A stretch of 64,000 nucleotides of DNA from Gemmatimonadaceae bacterium (GTDB lineage: Bacteria; Gemmatimonadota; Gemmatimonadetes; Gemmatimonadales; Gemmatimonadaceae), in assembly GCA_025931335.1 (NCBI GenBank), contig JAICNG010000002.1:1-64000 (forward strand), in the 5' to 3' direction. Made by a program: the position numbers and the translations under genes. Within the stretch, counting starts at the first letter, position 1. The number at the start of each line of letters is the position of its first letter. This document shows positions 28,235 to 37,740 of the stretch, one piece after another. The notes beneath the pieces were generated by a model. The model did not search any database. It saw nothing but the letters and a program-made list of their open reading frames with translations, and was not told the DNA's origin.

Positions 28235-29533
28235 ATGCCCGCCGGCGATCCGGCACCGGGCGACCACATCCCGCATGTGGTCGCCTGGAACCTCACGCGT
28301 CGCTGCAACCTCGAGTGTGCGCATTGCTACATCTCGGCCGGTCCCACCGAAACGGCTGCCGAGGAGCTGACGACCGCGGAGTGTCTCCGCATTGCCGGCG
28401 AGATACTCGAGCTCAACCCGGCGCCGATGTTCATCCTCTCAGGCGGCGAGCCGCTCCTTCGCGACGACCTCCCGGTCATTGCGGAGTTCGCCTCACGACG
28501 CGGCGCGACCGTCGTCGTGGGCACGAACGGCACGATGCTGACCGACGAGCGCATCGCGACGCTCAAGAATGCCGGCGTCAGTGGCGTTGCGGTGAGCATC
28601 GACTCGCTGGATTCGCACCGCCACGACAACTTCCGCCACGGCCGGGGCTCCCTCGAGGCGACCACCGACGCCCTGGCGCGCCTCCGCGAGCACCGGCTCG
28701 ACTTCATCATCCAAACCACCGCCACGAAGGGCAATCGCTCCGAGGTGGGTCGCCTCGTCGAGTGGGCGGCCGAGCAGGGCGCGGTGTCCTTCAATCTCTA
28801 CTTCCTCGTCGCCACCGGCCGCGGCGCCCGGCTCAGCGATCTCGAGCCCGCCGTGTACGAGGAGCTCCTTGGCGAGCTCGTCGACTACCACCGTCAGTAT
28901 CTGGGACGCATGATGGTGCGAGCGAAGTGCGCGCCGCATTTCATGCGGCTGCTGCATCAGCAAGCGCCGGAGTCGCCGGTGCTCAGGTACGAGACCCGGT
29001 GCCCCTGCGGCACGCAATATTGCCGGATTACCCCCGACGGCTTGCTCACGCCATGCCCGTATATGCCGACGCCGGCCGGCGATCTGCGGCGCGAGTCGTT
29101 CGCCACCGTGTGGCGTGACGCGCCGCTGCTCGCCGCGCTTCGCGCGAGGCAGCTCGAGGGAAAGTGCGGGAGATGCGAGTACCGCGGGCTCTGCGGTGGC
29201 TGCCGCGCCCGGGCCCTGGCGCTCGAGGGCAGCTACCTCGCCGCGGATCCCTCGTGCGTGTACGAGCCCACGGGCGACGTACCACTCATCGAGCGGCTGC
29301 GCGATGTCACGTACGGCACGCCCGTCGCGCCCGCGCTGCGCTGGTCGCCCGAGGCACAAGCGCGCCTGGGACGCATCCCGTCATTCGTGCGCGGTGTCGT
29401 CGTCAGGCGGCTCGAGGACTACGCGCGGGAACGCGGGATCGCCGAGGTGACCATCGAAATGATGAGCGAGGTGCGACGCGCAATGCCGATCGATTTCTCC
29501 AAGCGCCAGCCATTCTTTGTCGACAATGACTGA
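28235..29533 (+). CDS. Radical SAM/SPASM protein with C-terminal PCP_red domain
   Basis: NLTRRCNLECAHCYISAG (CxxxCxxC), C-rich SPASM region CGRCEYRGLCGGCRARA; IPSFVRGVVVRRLEDYARERGIAEVTIEMMSEVRR. Confidence 0.9.
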   Translation: MPAGDPAPGDHIPHVVAWNLTRRCNLECAHCYISAGPTETAAEELTTAECLRIAGEILELNPAPMFILSGGEPLLRDDLPVIAEFASRRGATVVVGTNGTMLTDERIATLKNAGVSGVAVSIDSLDSHRHDNFRHGRGSLEATTDALARLREHRLDFIIQTTATKGNRSEVGRLVEWAAEQGAVSFNLYFLVATGRGARLSDLEPAVYEELLGELVDYHRQYLGRMMVRAKCAPHFMRLLHQQAPESPVLRYETRCPCGTQYCRITPDGLLTPCPYMPTPAGDLRRESFATVWRDAPLLAALRARQLEGKCGRCEYRGLCGGCRARALALEGSYLAADPSCVYEPTGDVPLIERLRDVTYGTPVAPALRWSPEAQARLGRIPSFVRGVVVRRLEDYARERGIAEVTIEMMSEVRRAMPIDFSKRQPFFVDND

Positions 29534-31256
29534 CGTCGTGGGACTCCTTCAGGCTGCCGCGCAGGCCGCGGCCGACACGGCCGGCGGATACGGTCACTTT
29601 CCTGGCATTGGCGCTCGCGGGGCCGTCTGGATCGCCGCCGAAGTCCATCTCATGTTCGCGGCGTTCGTGCTCGGCGTTCCGATGTTCGCTGTCATCTGCG
29701 AGCTGATCGGCATCGTCGGCAAGGATGAGAAGTACGACAAGCTCTCCAAGGAGTTCACCCGACTGCTCGTGTTCGCGTACAGCGCGACGGCGCTGTGGGG
29801 CGGGCTCCTGCTCTTTTTCCTGACGACGCTCTATCCGCGCTTCTGGACCCACATGGCCACGATCTTCAGCCGCTCGATGTGGGTCTACGCGGGCCTCTTT
29901 TTCATCGAGTCGTTCACGCTCTACCTGTATTACTACGGATGGGACCGCTGGAAGGTGGGCCGCGCGAAGTGGGGACACTGGGGACTTGGCCTGCTCCTCA
30001 ACGTGTGGGGCACGATCGTGATGTTCATCGCGAACTCGTGGCTCACCTACATGATGTCGCCCCCATCGGGCGTGACGGCCGAGACGCTCCCGGCCGAGGT
30101 CGGGCTGTGGAACGCGATCGCCAACGCGACGTGGATGCCGATCAACATCCACCGGCTCATCGGCAACGCCGTCTTTGGCGGCGCGATTTGCGGTGCGTAT
30201 GCGGCATTCCGCTTTCTCGCCGCCAAGACGCCGGAGGAGCGCGCGCATTACGACTGGATGGGATACGTCGGGAACTTCATCGCCATCTCGACGTTCATCG
30301 TCCTGCCGTTCGCCGGCTACTGGTTGGGCCGCGAGATCTACGAGTACAACCAGCAGATGGGCATCACAATGATGGGCGGCTTCATGAGCTGGCTGTGGAT
30401 CGTCCAGGCCGTGCTCATCGGGGTGCTCTTTCTCGCGGCGAACTATTATCTCTGGACGGGGATGGGACGCATCCCCGGGGCGGAGCGATTCGCCCCGTAC
30501 ACCAAGTGGATGCTGCTCGTGCTCGTCATCTGCTGGATCGTCTGGGCCACACCGCACACGATCATCGCGACCCGCGAAGAGCTTGCTGCGATGGGGGGCT
30601 CGCACCACCCCTTCCTGAACGTGCTCGGCGTCATGAGCGCCAAGAACACGGCGGTGAACCTCATGATCCTGACGACATTTCTCTCCTTCCTTATTTATCG
30701 CCGCGCGAACCGGCGCCCGACGGTCGCCTGGGCGAGAACGGCCACGATCATCCAGACCGCGATGTTTGCGATCGCCGCCGGGGTCGTGCTGTTCTACGGG
30801 GTGTATGGGTACTTTGTCGAGGCCATTGTCCGCATCGGCTTCAGCGTCTACCAGGTGCTCGCGGTGCTCGCGTGCATCATCGGCGTGTCGATCATCGACG
30901 TCTTCCTCGTCCGCGGCGCCGAATCGCGCGGCGAGATTCGCTGGGGGATGATGCCCGCCCGGTCGCAGTACGCGCTCTTCATCCTGGCGGTCACGTTCAC
31001 CTGGCTCATGGGGTTGATGGGCTTCGCGCGGAGCGGCATCCGTCAGCACTGGCACGTCTACGAGGTCATGCGCGACACCAGCGCGGACGCGGCCACGCCG
31101 GCGCTTGGCGAGGCGGCGAACATGATCAGCCTCTGCGTGCTGATCTTCCTCGGGCTCGTCGCGTTCATTTTCTGGTTAGGCGGGCTCGCCGAGCGCGCCG
31201 GGCACAAGGCCCCGGTCGCGCTCGCGGTCCCGCCGCAACCCGCTGCCGGAGACTAG
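29517..31256 (+). CDS. Cytochrome bd-type subunit I-like oxidoreductase
   Basis: CydA-like multi-TM protein (HFPGIGARGAVWIAAEVHLMFAAFVLGVPMFAV...ANSWLTYMMSP...NIHRLIGNAVFGG); no canonical GRQPW motif and no adjacent cydB. Confidence 0.8.
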   Translation: MSTMTDVVGLLQAAAQAAADTAGGYGHFPGIGARGAVWIAAEVHLMFAAFVLGVPMFAVICELIGIVGKDEKYDKLSKEFTRLLVFAYSATALWGGLLLFFLTTLYPRFWTHMATIFSRSMWVYAGLFFIESFTLYLYYYGWDRWKVGRAKWGHWGLGLLLNVWGTIVMFIANSWLTYMMSPPSGVTAETLPAEVGLWNAIANATWMPINIHRLIGNAVFGGAICGAYAAFRFLAAKTPEERAHYDWMGYVGNFIAISTFIVLPFAGYWLGREIYEYNQQMGITMMGGFMSWLWIVQAVLIGVLFLAANYYLWTGMGRIPGAERFAPYTKWMLLVLVICWIVWATPHTIIATREELAAMGGSHHPFLNVLGVMSAKNTAVNLMILTTFLSFLIYRRANRRPTVAWARTATIIQTAMFAIAAGVVLFYGVYGYFVEAIVRIGFSVYQVLAVLACIIGVSIIDVFLVRGAESRGEIRWGMMPARSQYALFILAVTFTWLMGLMGFARSGIRQHWHVYEVMRDTSADAATPALGEAANMISLCVLIFLGLVAFIFWLGGLAERAGHKAPVALAVPPQPAAGD

Positions 31257-31262
31257 ACACTC

Positions 31263-32054
31263 ATGTGGCGGACCAACCTCAAGGTGCTAGCGGTGGCCCT
31301 CATCGTCATCGGGTTCTACACGATGGTGGCGCACGTCATCCCGCAGCTGCAGTCCGAGGTTCCCGAGGCGCTCGCCCTCACGGGCGATGTCACGCCGGAG
31401 GCGCTGGCGGCCGCCGGGGAGCGAATCTACAGCGGCGCCGGCGGATGCGTGGCGTGTCACGGGCTCGGGACCCGCGCCCCGAATCTCGTCACCGACCAGG
31501 GTGGCGAGGGGACGATCGGCGCTCGTTGCGGCTCGCGTCGCCCGGGGATGGACTGCAAGAGCTACCTGTATGAATCGATGACGAATCCCGGAGCATTCGT
31601 CGTACCTGGATTCGAGAACATCATGCCGGACATGCGACGGCAGCTCGCCGATGATCAGATCTGGGCGACGATCGCGTACTTGCAATCGCTTGGCGGCGAG
31701 GTGACGGTCACGGCGTCGGACTACGGCACCTCAACCGAGGCACCCACCGGCGCTGCGCCGGCGGCCGCCGGCCCCGCGCTCACCGCCACGACCGAGCCGC
31801 TCGCGCTCCTCAGGGAAAAGGGGTGCGTGGGGTGTCATGCGATCGACGGGGCCGGGCCGCCGATCGGGCCGTCCTTCGATGGGATGGGACGTCGTCTCCC
31901 CGCCGACCAGATCCGACGGGCTATCCTCCTGCCTAACGCCGACACCGCCAAGGGGTACGAGCAGTTCGCGGGCACCATGCCGCAAACATTCGGGCAGATG
32001 CTCTCGGCCGCGCAGCTCGAGGCGATCGTCCAATTCCTGGCGGGGCGGAGATGA
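31263..32054 (+). CDS. Diheme c-type cytochrome
   Basis: CVACH and CVGCH with N-terminal TM. Confidence 0.88.
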   Translation: MWRTNLKVLAVALIVIGFYTMVAHVIPQLQSEVPEALALTGDVTPEALAAAGERIYSGAGGCVACHGLGTRAPNLVTDQGGEGTIGARCGSRRPGMDCKSYLYESMTNPGAFVVPGFENIMPDMRRQLADDQIWATIAYLQSLGGEVTVTASDYGTSTEAPTGAAPAAAGPALTATTEPLALLREKGCVGCHAIDGAGPPIGPSFDGMGRRLPADQIRRAILLPNADTAKGYEQFAGTMPQTFGQMLSAAQLEAIVQFLAGRR

Positions 32055-32857
32055 GCCGCGTCGGCGCGTGGGTCCGGCATCCGTTCTGGCAGGCCGTCCT
32101 GCTGCTGATTCTCGCCTACCTGCTCTTCAAGTTCGGGATCGCGCTCCTGCCCCCGCTCCTGGGAATGCACAGCGCGCCGGTGCCGACCAGTGTGGTCGTG
32201 CAGTACATGCTGATCGCGCTCGTCGGCGTCCTGATTCACGTCAGCAGCGATGAGACGCGGTGGCGCCGATTCAAGGAGCCGATCCACGACACCATGGTCG
32301 ACGCCGACAAGCGATGGGTCCGCCTCGCCGTCCTGATTCTCGTTCCGCTCCTCATCGGATGGGTGACCTACGACCAGACGCGGCCAAAGGTCGAGGCACC
32401 GATCACGCTGCGCTCCATCCACCCGGCGCCACCGAGTCAGATCACCTTCCGCGGCAAGACCATCCAGCTCACCGGCCTCGAGAACCCGCTGCGCCATCGC
32501 GGCTCGCTCACCGAGCACATCGAGACCGGCAAGCGGATCTACTACCAGAACTGCCTCGCGTGTCACGGAGATCGACTCGACGGGCAGGGCCACTTCGCGC
32601 ACGGCTTCAGCCCGACTCCGCTCTCGTTCGCCGACCAGGGAACGATCGCGCAGCTCACCGAGAGCTTCGTGTTCTGGCGCGTCGCGAAAGGCGGTCCCGG
32701 ACTGCCTCGCGAAGGTGCTCCCTGGAGCTCGGCGATGCCGGTGTGGGAGGACTACCTCACCGAAGATGAGATCTGGGCTGTGATCATCTATCTCTACGAG
32801 CAGTCGGGGTGGAAGCCGAGGACGTGGGAAGAGTCCACGGGAGGAGGCGAACATTGA
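32051..32857 (+). CDS. Membrane c-type cytochrome
   Basis: CLACH motif after N-terminal TM helices; ATGA overlap. Confidence 0.85.
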   Translation: MSRVGAWVRHPFWQAVLLLILAYLLFKFGIALLPPLLGMHSAPVPTSVVVQYMLIALVGVLIHVSSDETRWRRFKEPIHDTMVDADKRWVRLAVLILVPLLIGWVTYDQTRPKVEAPITLRSIHPAPPSQITFRGKTIQLTGLENPLRHRGSLTEHIETGKRIYYQNCLACHGDRLDGQGHFAHGFSPTPLSFADQGTIAQLTESFVFWRVAKGGPGLPREGAPWSSAMPVWEDYLTEDEIWAVIIYLYEQSGWKPRTWEESTGGGEH

Positions 32858-34473
32858 GGCGCTCTAGATTGCGGACTGCTGATTGCGGATTACGAGTAAC
32901 CACGGGTCCCCTGCGTAGCCGGCGGATCGCGATGCTCGTGTGCCTCCTGTTCGCCATCCGCAGTCCGCAATCCGCAATCCTGACCCAGGAGCCCCGCGGC
33001 AAAGCGGCCTACGACAAATGGTGCGCCGGCTGTCACGGCGACACGGGCGCCGGCGACGGCTACGCCCAGGCCTTCATGCTGCCTCGTCCGCGCGATTTCA
33101 CGAAAGGCGTCTACCAGATCCGCACGACCGCGAGCGGAGAGCTTCCGACTGACGCCGATCTGCGCCGCGTGATCGATGAGGGAATGCCCGGCACCGCGAT
33201 GCCGGGATGGCGGGAGCGTCTCACGGATGCGCAGCGTGAAGACGTGATCGCGTACATCAAGAGCTTCTCGCAGTTCTTCACCGGTCCCGCGCCGACCGCC
33301 ATCGAGGTCGGGACGGCGCCTCGAGCGTCCGATGAAGCGATCGCGGAGGGACGGCAGGTCTACGAGAAGCTCGAGTGCTTCAAATGTCACGGACAGGATG
33401 GACGTGGCGACGGAACATCGGCGCCCACCCTCACCGATGATTGGGATCAACCGATCTTCGCCGCCGACCTTCACGGGAGCTGGCGATTCAACGGTGGCAG
33501 CTCGGTCGAGGAGATCTATCGCCGCCTGCGGACAGGGCTCGACGGGACGCCAATGCCGTCGTTCAGCGATGTGATCGACTCCAAGATCATCACCGATGAG
33601 CAACTGTGGCGTGTGGCGCAGTATGTTCGCAGCCTGTCGCCGGAAGAGCCACCGCCCGTGCGCGAGGTCATTCGCGCCCACCTCACGGAGGAGGGCGTCC
33701 CGAGTGGGCCCGCCGATACGACGTGGGCGCGCGCGGAGGCGTACTACATTCCGGTCGTTGGGCAGATCATCGTGAAGCCGAGGTGGTTCTCGCCCGCCGT
33801 CGAGGGAGTGTGGGTTCAGGCGATGCACGATGGCAGCCGTCTCGCGCTGCGCCTGACGTGGACCGACCGCTCGCGCAGTCCCGACCCGGCATGGGATGAG
33901 TGGCTCGGTCGCGTGCGGCAGGCGATGACGGACGTAGACGGGCCGCTCCCGTCGTCCCAGGGACCGGACCTGTTGGGGGTGCAGTTTTCTCCGAGGTCGG
34001 GCGAGGCCGAGCCTCCGTTCTTCCTCGGCGGCAGCACGCGGCGGCCTGCGCACCTGTGGCGGTGGTCGAGCGCGCCCGATGCGGTAACATCAGGCACGGG
34101 CACCGGACTCGGTCAATTCACCGCCGATGCGGGCGCGTCGCAGCTCACGCATGCCGCGCAATTCGTGAACGGTGAGTGGCAGGTGCAGTTCACGCGGGCG
34201 CTCGTTTCCGCCGACACGGCGCGCGCGCCGTCATTCGTCGCTGGGCGCGCGCTCCCGATCGCGTTCTTCGTCGCCGACGGCTCGAATGGAGAGGATTCGG
34301 TTCGCGGAGCAGTCAGCGCGTGGTACGCGGTGTATCTCGACGTCGCCACGCCGACGCGCGTCTACGTCGCACCAGGACTCACGATGTTGCTTACCGCTGG
34401 ACTGGGCCTCATGTTAGTCCGGCAAGCCCAGCGGCGCGAACGAAACAGCGAACGTTCCAACTCGGAGGGTTAA
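32854..34473 (+). CDS. Diheme cytochrome c with ethylbenzene-dehydrogenase-like haem-binding C-terminal domain
   Basis: CAGCH and CFKCH; C-terminal VWVQAMHDGSRLALRLTWTDRSRSPDPAWDEW. TTG 32854 or ATG 32932 start. Confidence 0.8.
   Translation: MRRSRLRTADCGLRVTTGPLRSRRIAMLVCLLFAIRSPQSAILTQEPRGKAAYDKWCAGCHGDTGAGDGYAQAFMLPRPRDFTKGVYQIRTTASGELPTDADLRRVIDEGMPGTAMPGWRERLTDAQREDVIAYIKSFSQFFTGPAPTAIEVGTAPRASDEAIAEGRQVYEKLECFKCHGQDGRGDGTSAPTLTDDWDQPIFAADLHGSWRFNGGSSVEEIYRRLRTGLDGTPMPSFSDVIDSKIITDEQLWRVAQYVRSLSPEEPPPVREVIRAHLTEEGVPSGPADTTWARAEAYYIPVVGQIIVKPRWFSPAVEGVWVQAMHDGSRLALRLTWTDRSRSPDPAWDEWLGRVRQAMTDVDGPLPSSQGPDLLGVQFSPRSGEAEPPFFLGGSTRRPAHLWRWSSAPDAVTSGTGTGLGQFTADAGASQLTHAAQFVNGEWQVQFTRALVSADTARAPSFVAGRALPIAFFVADGSNGEDSVRGAVSAWYAVYLDVATPTRVYVAPGLTMLLTAGLGLMLVRQAQRRERNSERSNSEG
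32867..32980. repeat. GATTGCGG-word inverted repeat, copy C, overlapping a CDS start
   Basis: gattgcggactgctgattgcggattacgagt...catccgcagtccgcaatccgcaatcc. Confidence 0.8.
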
Positions 34474-34475
34474 AG

Positions 34476-35243
34476 ATGCGAGTCGCATTCGGTATCGTGC
34501 TCGCGCTCACGGCGTTTGGCTGTGGCGGGGACAATGGCGGCGCGTCGGATCAGCCTGCCGCCGGTCAGGAAGGGGGCGGCGCCATCGCGCCCGCGGGCGG
34601 TGGCACGATCACCGGCACGGTGTCGTTCACCGGTACTCCTCCCGCGAATCCCACGATCGACATGAGCGAAGAGCCCGCCTGCGCCCAGAAGCACGCCGGC
34701 GGCGCGAGGGATCCGCAGGTCGTCGTCAACGACGGCAAGCTCGCGAACGTGTTCGTCTTCGTCAAAAGCGGCCTGCCTGCGGGGCAGACCTATCCCGTTC
34801 CGTCGAGCGCTGCGATGCTCGATCAGGATGGGTGCCTCTACGAGCCGCGCAACTTCGGCGTCATGGTCGGGCAGCAGCTCGAGATCAAGAACAGCGATCC
34901 GGTGCTGCACAACATCAAGGCGGTGCCGACGAAGAACCGCGGCTTCAACATCAGTCAGCCCACCGAGGGAATGACGACGCGGCGCACCTTCAACACGGAA
35001 GAGATCGGCGTTCCGCTCGAGTGCAACGTGCACGGGTGGATGAAGGCCTCGGTGACCGTGCTCAATCATCCGTTCTTCGCCTCGACGGGCAACGATGGCA
35101 CGTTCACCATTCGGGGCCTGCCGGCGGGCACGTACGAGATCGAGGCCAGACACGAAAAGCTCGGAACGCGCACGCAATCGGTGACGGTACCGCAAGACGG
35201 GACGGCGACGGCCGATATCACCTTCGGCGCCGCGGCGTCCTGA
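34476..35243 (+). CDS. Lipoprotein with cupredoxin-like and carboxypeptidase-regulatory-like segments
   Basis: Lipobox (LTAFGC); VLHNIKAV...PLECNVHGWMKASV (C-x2-H-x2-M); GTFTIRGLPAGTYEIEARHEKLGT. Confidence 0.75.
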   Translation: MRVAFGIVLALTAFGCGGDNGGASDQPAAGQEGGGAIAPAGGGTITGTVSFTGTPPANPTIDMSEEPACAQKHAGGARDPQVVVNDGKLANVFVFVKSGLPAGQTYPVPSSAAMLDQDGCLYEPRNFGVMVGQQLEIKNSDPVLHNIKAVPTKNRGFNISQPTEGMTTRRTFNTEEIGVPLECNVHGWMKASVTVLNHPFFASTGNDGTFTIRGLPAGTYEIEARHEKLGTRTQSVTVPQDGTATADITFGAAAS

Positions 35244-35255
35244 GGAGGCCGCGCC

Positions 35256-35951
35256 ATGAGCTGGCTCCTTCCGCCGCACGCGTCCTCGTATGCGGCCGAC
35301 ATCGATTGGCTGTACTACTTGATCCTGATCATCACCGGCATCGCGTTCCTCGTGGTGCAGATCGGGCTGGTGTGGTTCATCATCAAGTACCGCGCGCGGC
35401 CTAACGGCAAAGCCCTCTACACCCACGGCTTTGCCAAGGCGGAGTGGATCTGGACCAGCGTGACGGCAGTGGTCGTCGTTGTCATTGGTCTGCTCAGCGC
35501 CGGCGTGTGGGACCGCATCAAGGGGCGTGACAGCATTCCTCCGGGCGCGATCCCGATCGGGATCCATGGCAAGCAGTTCGAGTGGCACATCAGCTACCCC
35601 GGCGCGGACGGGCAGCTCGGCACTGGCGACGACCTCTCGATCCGAAACCAGTTGCATCTCCCGCTGAACAAGCCGGTGGTGGCAACGCTGACGTCCGAAG
35701 ATGCGATCCACTCGTTCTTCATCCCTGCGTTCCGCATCAAGCAGGACGCAGTGCCCGGGATGACCATCCGCGTCTGGTTCCAGCCGACGGACACCGGGAC
35801 GTTCGAGCTCGCCTGCGCGGAGCTGTGCGGGCTCGGACATTATCGCATGCGCGCGGTCGTCACCGTGCATGCCGAGGCCGAGTATCAGCGCTGGCTCGAC
35901 GAGCGCGGCCGTGCAGCGGCTGCCTCGCCCACGGCGCTCCTCCAACGGTAG
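35256..35951 (+). CDS. coxB: Cytochrome c oxidase subunit II
   Basis: CuA motif ACAELCGLGHYRM. Confidence 0.92.
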   Translation: MSWLLPPHASSYAADIDWLYYLILIITGIAFLVVQIGLVWFIIKYRARPNGKALYTHGFAKAEWIWTSVTAVVVVVIGLLSAGVWDRIKGRDSIPPGAIPIGIHGKQFEWHISYPGADGQLGTGDDLSIRNQLHLPLNKPVVATLTSEDAIHSFFIPAFRIKQDAVPGMTIRVWFQPTDTGTFELACAELCGLGHYRMRAVVTVHAEAEYQRWLDERGRAAAASPTALLQR

Positions 35952-35961
35952 AGGGTACCTC

Positions 35962-37737
35962 ATGGCGTCGACGGCAGCTGTCGTCCACGAGCCCGCGCTG
36001 GAGCACGCGCACGCGGACGACCGTCCTTTCATTCGCAAGTACATCTTCTCCACCGATCACAAGATCATCGGGATCCAGTTTCTGCTGATGAGCTTGTTCT
36101 TCCTGCTCATCGGCGGGATGCTGGCGATGGTGATACGGTGGCAGCTCGGGTTCCCCGGCAGGGCAATGCCGGGCGGCGGTGTGCTCCCCGAGACGATGGC
36201 GCCCGGGGGCATCGTCCTTCCCGAGTTCTACAACTCGCTCGTCACCATGCACGGCACGTTCATGGTGTTCTTCGCGATCATGCCGCTCCTGGTGGGCGTG
36301 TTCGGGAACTACCTCATCCCGCTCAAGATCGGCGCGCCGGACATGGCGTTTCCGCGGATCAACATGGCGTCGTTCTGGATCGCCGTGCCCGCCGGGCTCA
36401 TCATGCTCGCCGGTTTCTTCGTGGAAGGCGGCCACGCGGCCGCCGGGTGGACGGGCTACGCGCCGCTCAGCGCCAACCCGGAGCTGACGGGAGTGAGTCT
36501 GGGGCAACAGCTCTGGTGCGTGAGTCTCATCATTCTGGGCCTCTCGTCGATCATGGGGTCGTTCAACTACATCACGACCATCATCAACATGCGCGCGCCG
36601 GGGATGATCTGGTTCCGGCTGCCGCTCAGCATCTGGGCGCTCTTCATCACGGCGATTCTGGTGCTGCTGGCCATGCCGATCCTGTCGGGCGCGCTGATCA
36701 TGCTGCTGTTCGACCAGACCCTCGGCACGCATTTCTTCCTGCCAGCTCAAGGCGGGCAGCCGTTGCTCTGGCAGCACCTGTTCTGGTTCTTTGGGCACCC
36801 GGAGGTCTACATCCTCATCCTGCCGGCGATGGGAATGGTGTCGGACATCATCGCCAATGGGTCACGGAAGCCAATCTTCGGCTACACGTCGATGGTGCTC
36901 GCCATCATCGCGATCGGTGCACTGGGATGGGGCGTCTGGGGTCATCACATGTTCATGAGCGGCATGAATCCGACGCTCGGCACCGGATTCATGATCTCGA
37001 CGCTGCTCATCTCGGTCCCGTCGGCGATCAAGACGTTCAACTGGATGGGCACCATGTGGGGTGGCAACATCCGGTTCCACGTGCCGATGCTGCACGCCGT
37101 CGCGTTCGTCTCGATGTTCGTCATCGGCGGGCTCAGCGGCGTGTTCATGGCCACGACGCCGGTCGACATCTACATCCACGACACGTACTTCATCGTGGCG
37201 CACCTGCACTACGTGCTCTTCGGCGGGAGTCTCTTCGCGATCTTCGCCGCGGTCACCTTCTGGTATCCCAAGATGTTCGGCCGCCTCATGAACCCGTTGT
37301 GGGGGAAGGTGCACTTCTGGCTCACGTTCATCTTCTTCAACGCCGTGTTCTTCCCGATGCACGGGCTAGGCGCGCAGGGTCACATGCGCCGCATCTACGA
37401 CCCGACGGAGTACGAGTTCCTGGCTCCTCTCCAGGGAGTGAACCGGATGATCACGATCAGCGCGTTCCTGCTCTTCACCGCGCAGATCATCTTCCTCGTA
37501 AACTTCATCGCAGGCTGGTTCAAGGGCGCGAAGGCGGGACCGAACCCGTGGCAGGACAACGGCCTCGAGTGGGCGACGCCGTCACCGCCGCCACACGGCA
37601 ATTTCCCGGTCACGCCGCACGTCTATCGCGGGCCGTACGAGTTCAGCTCGCCGCTCGCGGTCGACGACGATTATCTCCCGCAGTCTCGCAAGCTCGAAAC
37701 CGATCGCGAGCCGGCGGTCTTGCCGGCTGGCGACTGA
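35962..37737 (+). CDS. coxA: Cytochrome c oxidase subunit I
   Basis: WQHLFWFFGHPEVYILILPAMGMVS, DTYFIVAHLHYVLFGG. Confidence 0.96.
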   Translation: MASTAAVVHEPALEHAHADDRPFIRKYIFSTDHKIIGIQFLLMSLFFLLIGGMLAMVIRWQLGFPGRAMPGGGVLPETMAPGGIVLPEFYNSLVTMHGTFMVFFAIMPLLVGVFGNYLIPLKIGAPDMAFPRINMASFWIAVPAGLIMLAGFFVEGGHAAAGWTGYAPLSANPELTGVSLGQQLWCVSLIILGLSSIMGSFNYITTIINMRAPGMIWFRLPLSIWALFITAILVLLAMPILSGALIMLLFDQTLGTHFFLPAQGGQPLLWQHLFWFFGHPEVYILILPAMGMVSDIIANGSRKPIFGYTSMVLAIIAIGALGWGVWGHHMFMSGMNPTLGTGFMISTLLISVPSAIKTFNWMGTMWGGNIRFHVPMLHAVAFVSMFVIGGLSGVFMATTPVDIYIHDTYFIVAHLHYVLFGGSLFAIFAAVTFWYPKMFGRLMNPLWGKVHFWLTFIFFNAVFFPMHGLGAQGHMRRIYDPTEYEFLAPLQGVNRMITISAFLLFTAQIIFLVNFIAGWFKGAKAGPNPWQDNGLEWATPSPPPHGNFPVTPHVYRGPYEFSSPLAVDDDYLPQSRKLETDREPAVLPAGD

Positions 37738-37740
37738 TGA

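Noticed and set aside
29403-31055. Long antisense ORFs (e.g. minus-strand 29403-31055, 26019-27839, 3855-5150)
   Set aside because: They mirror strong coding genes on the opposite strand, have Arg/His/Asp/Glu-rich composition and no recognisable motifs; expected in high-GC DNA.
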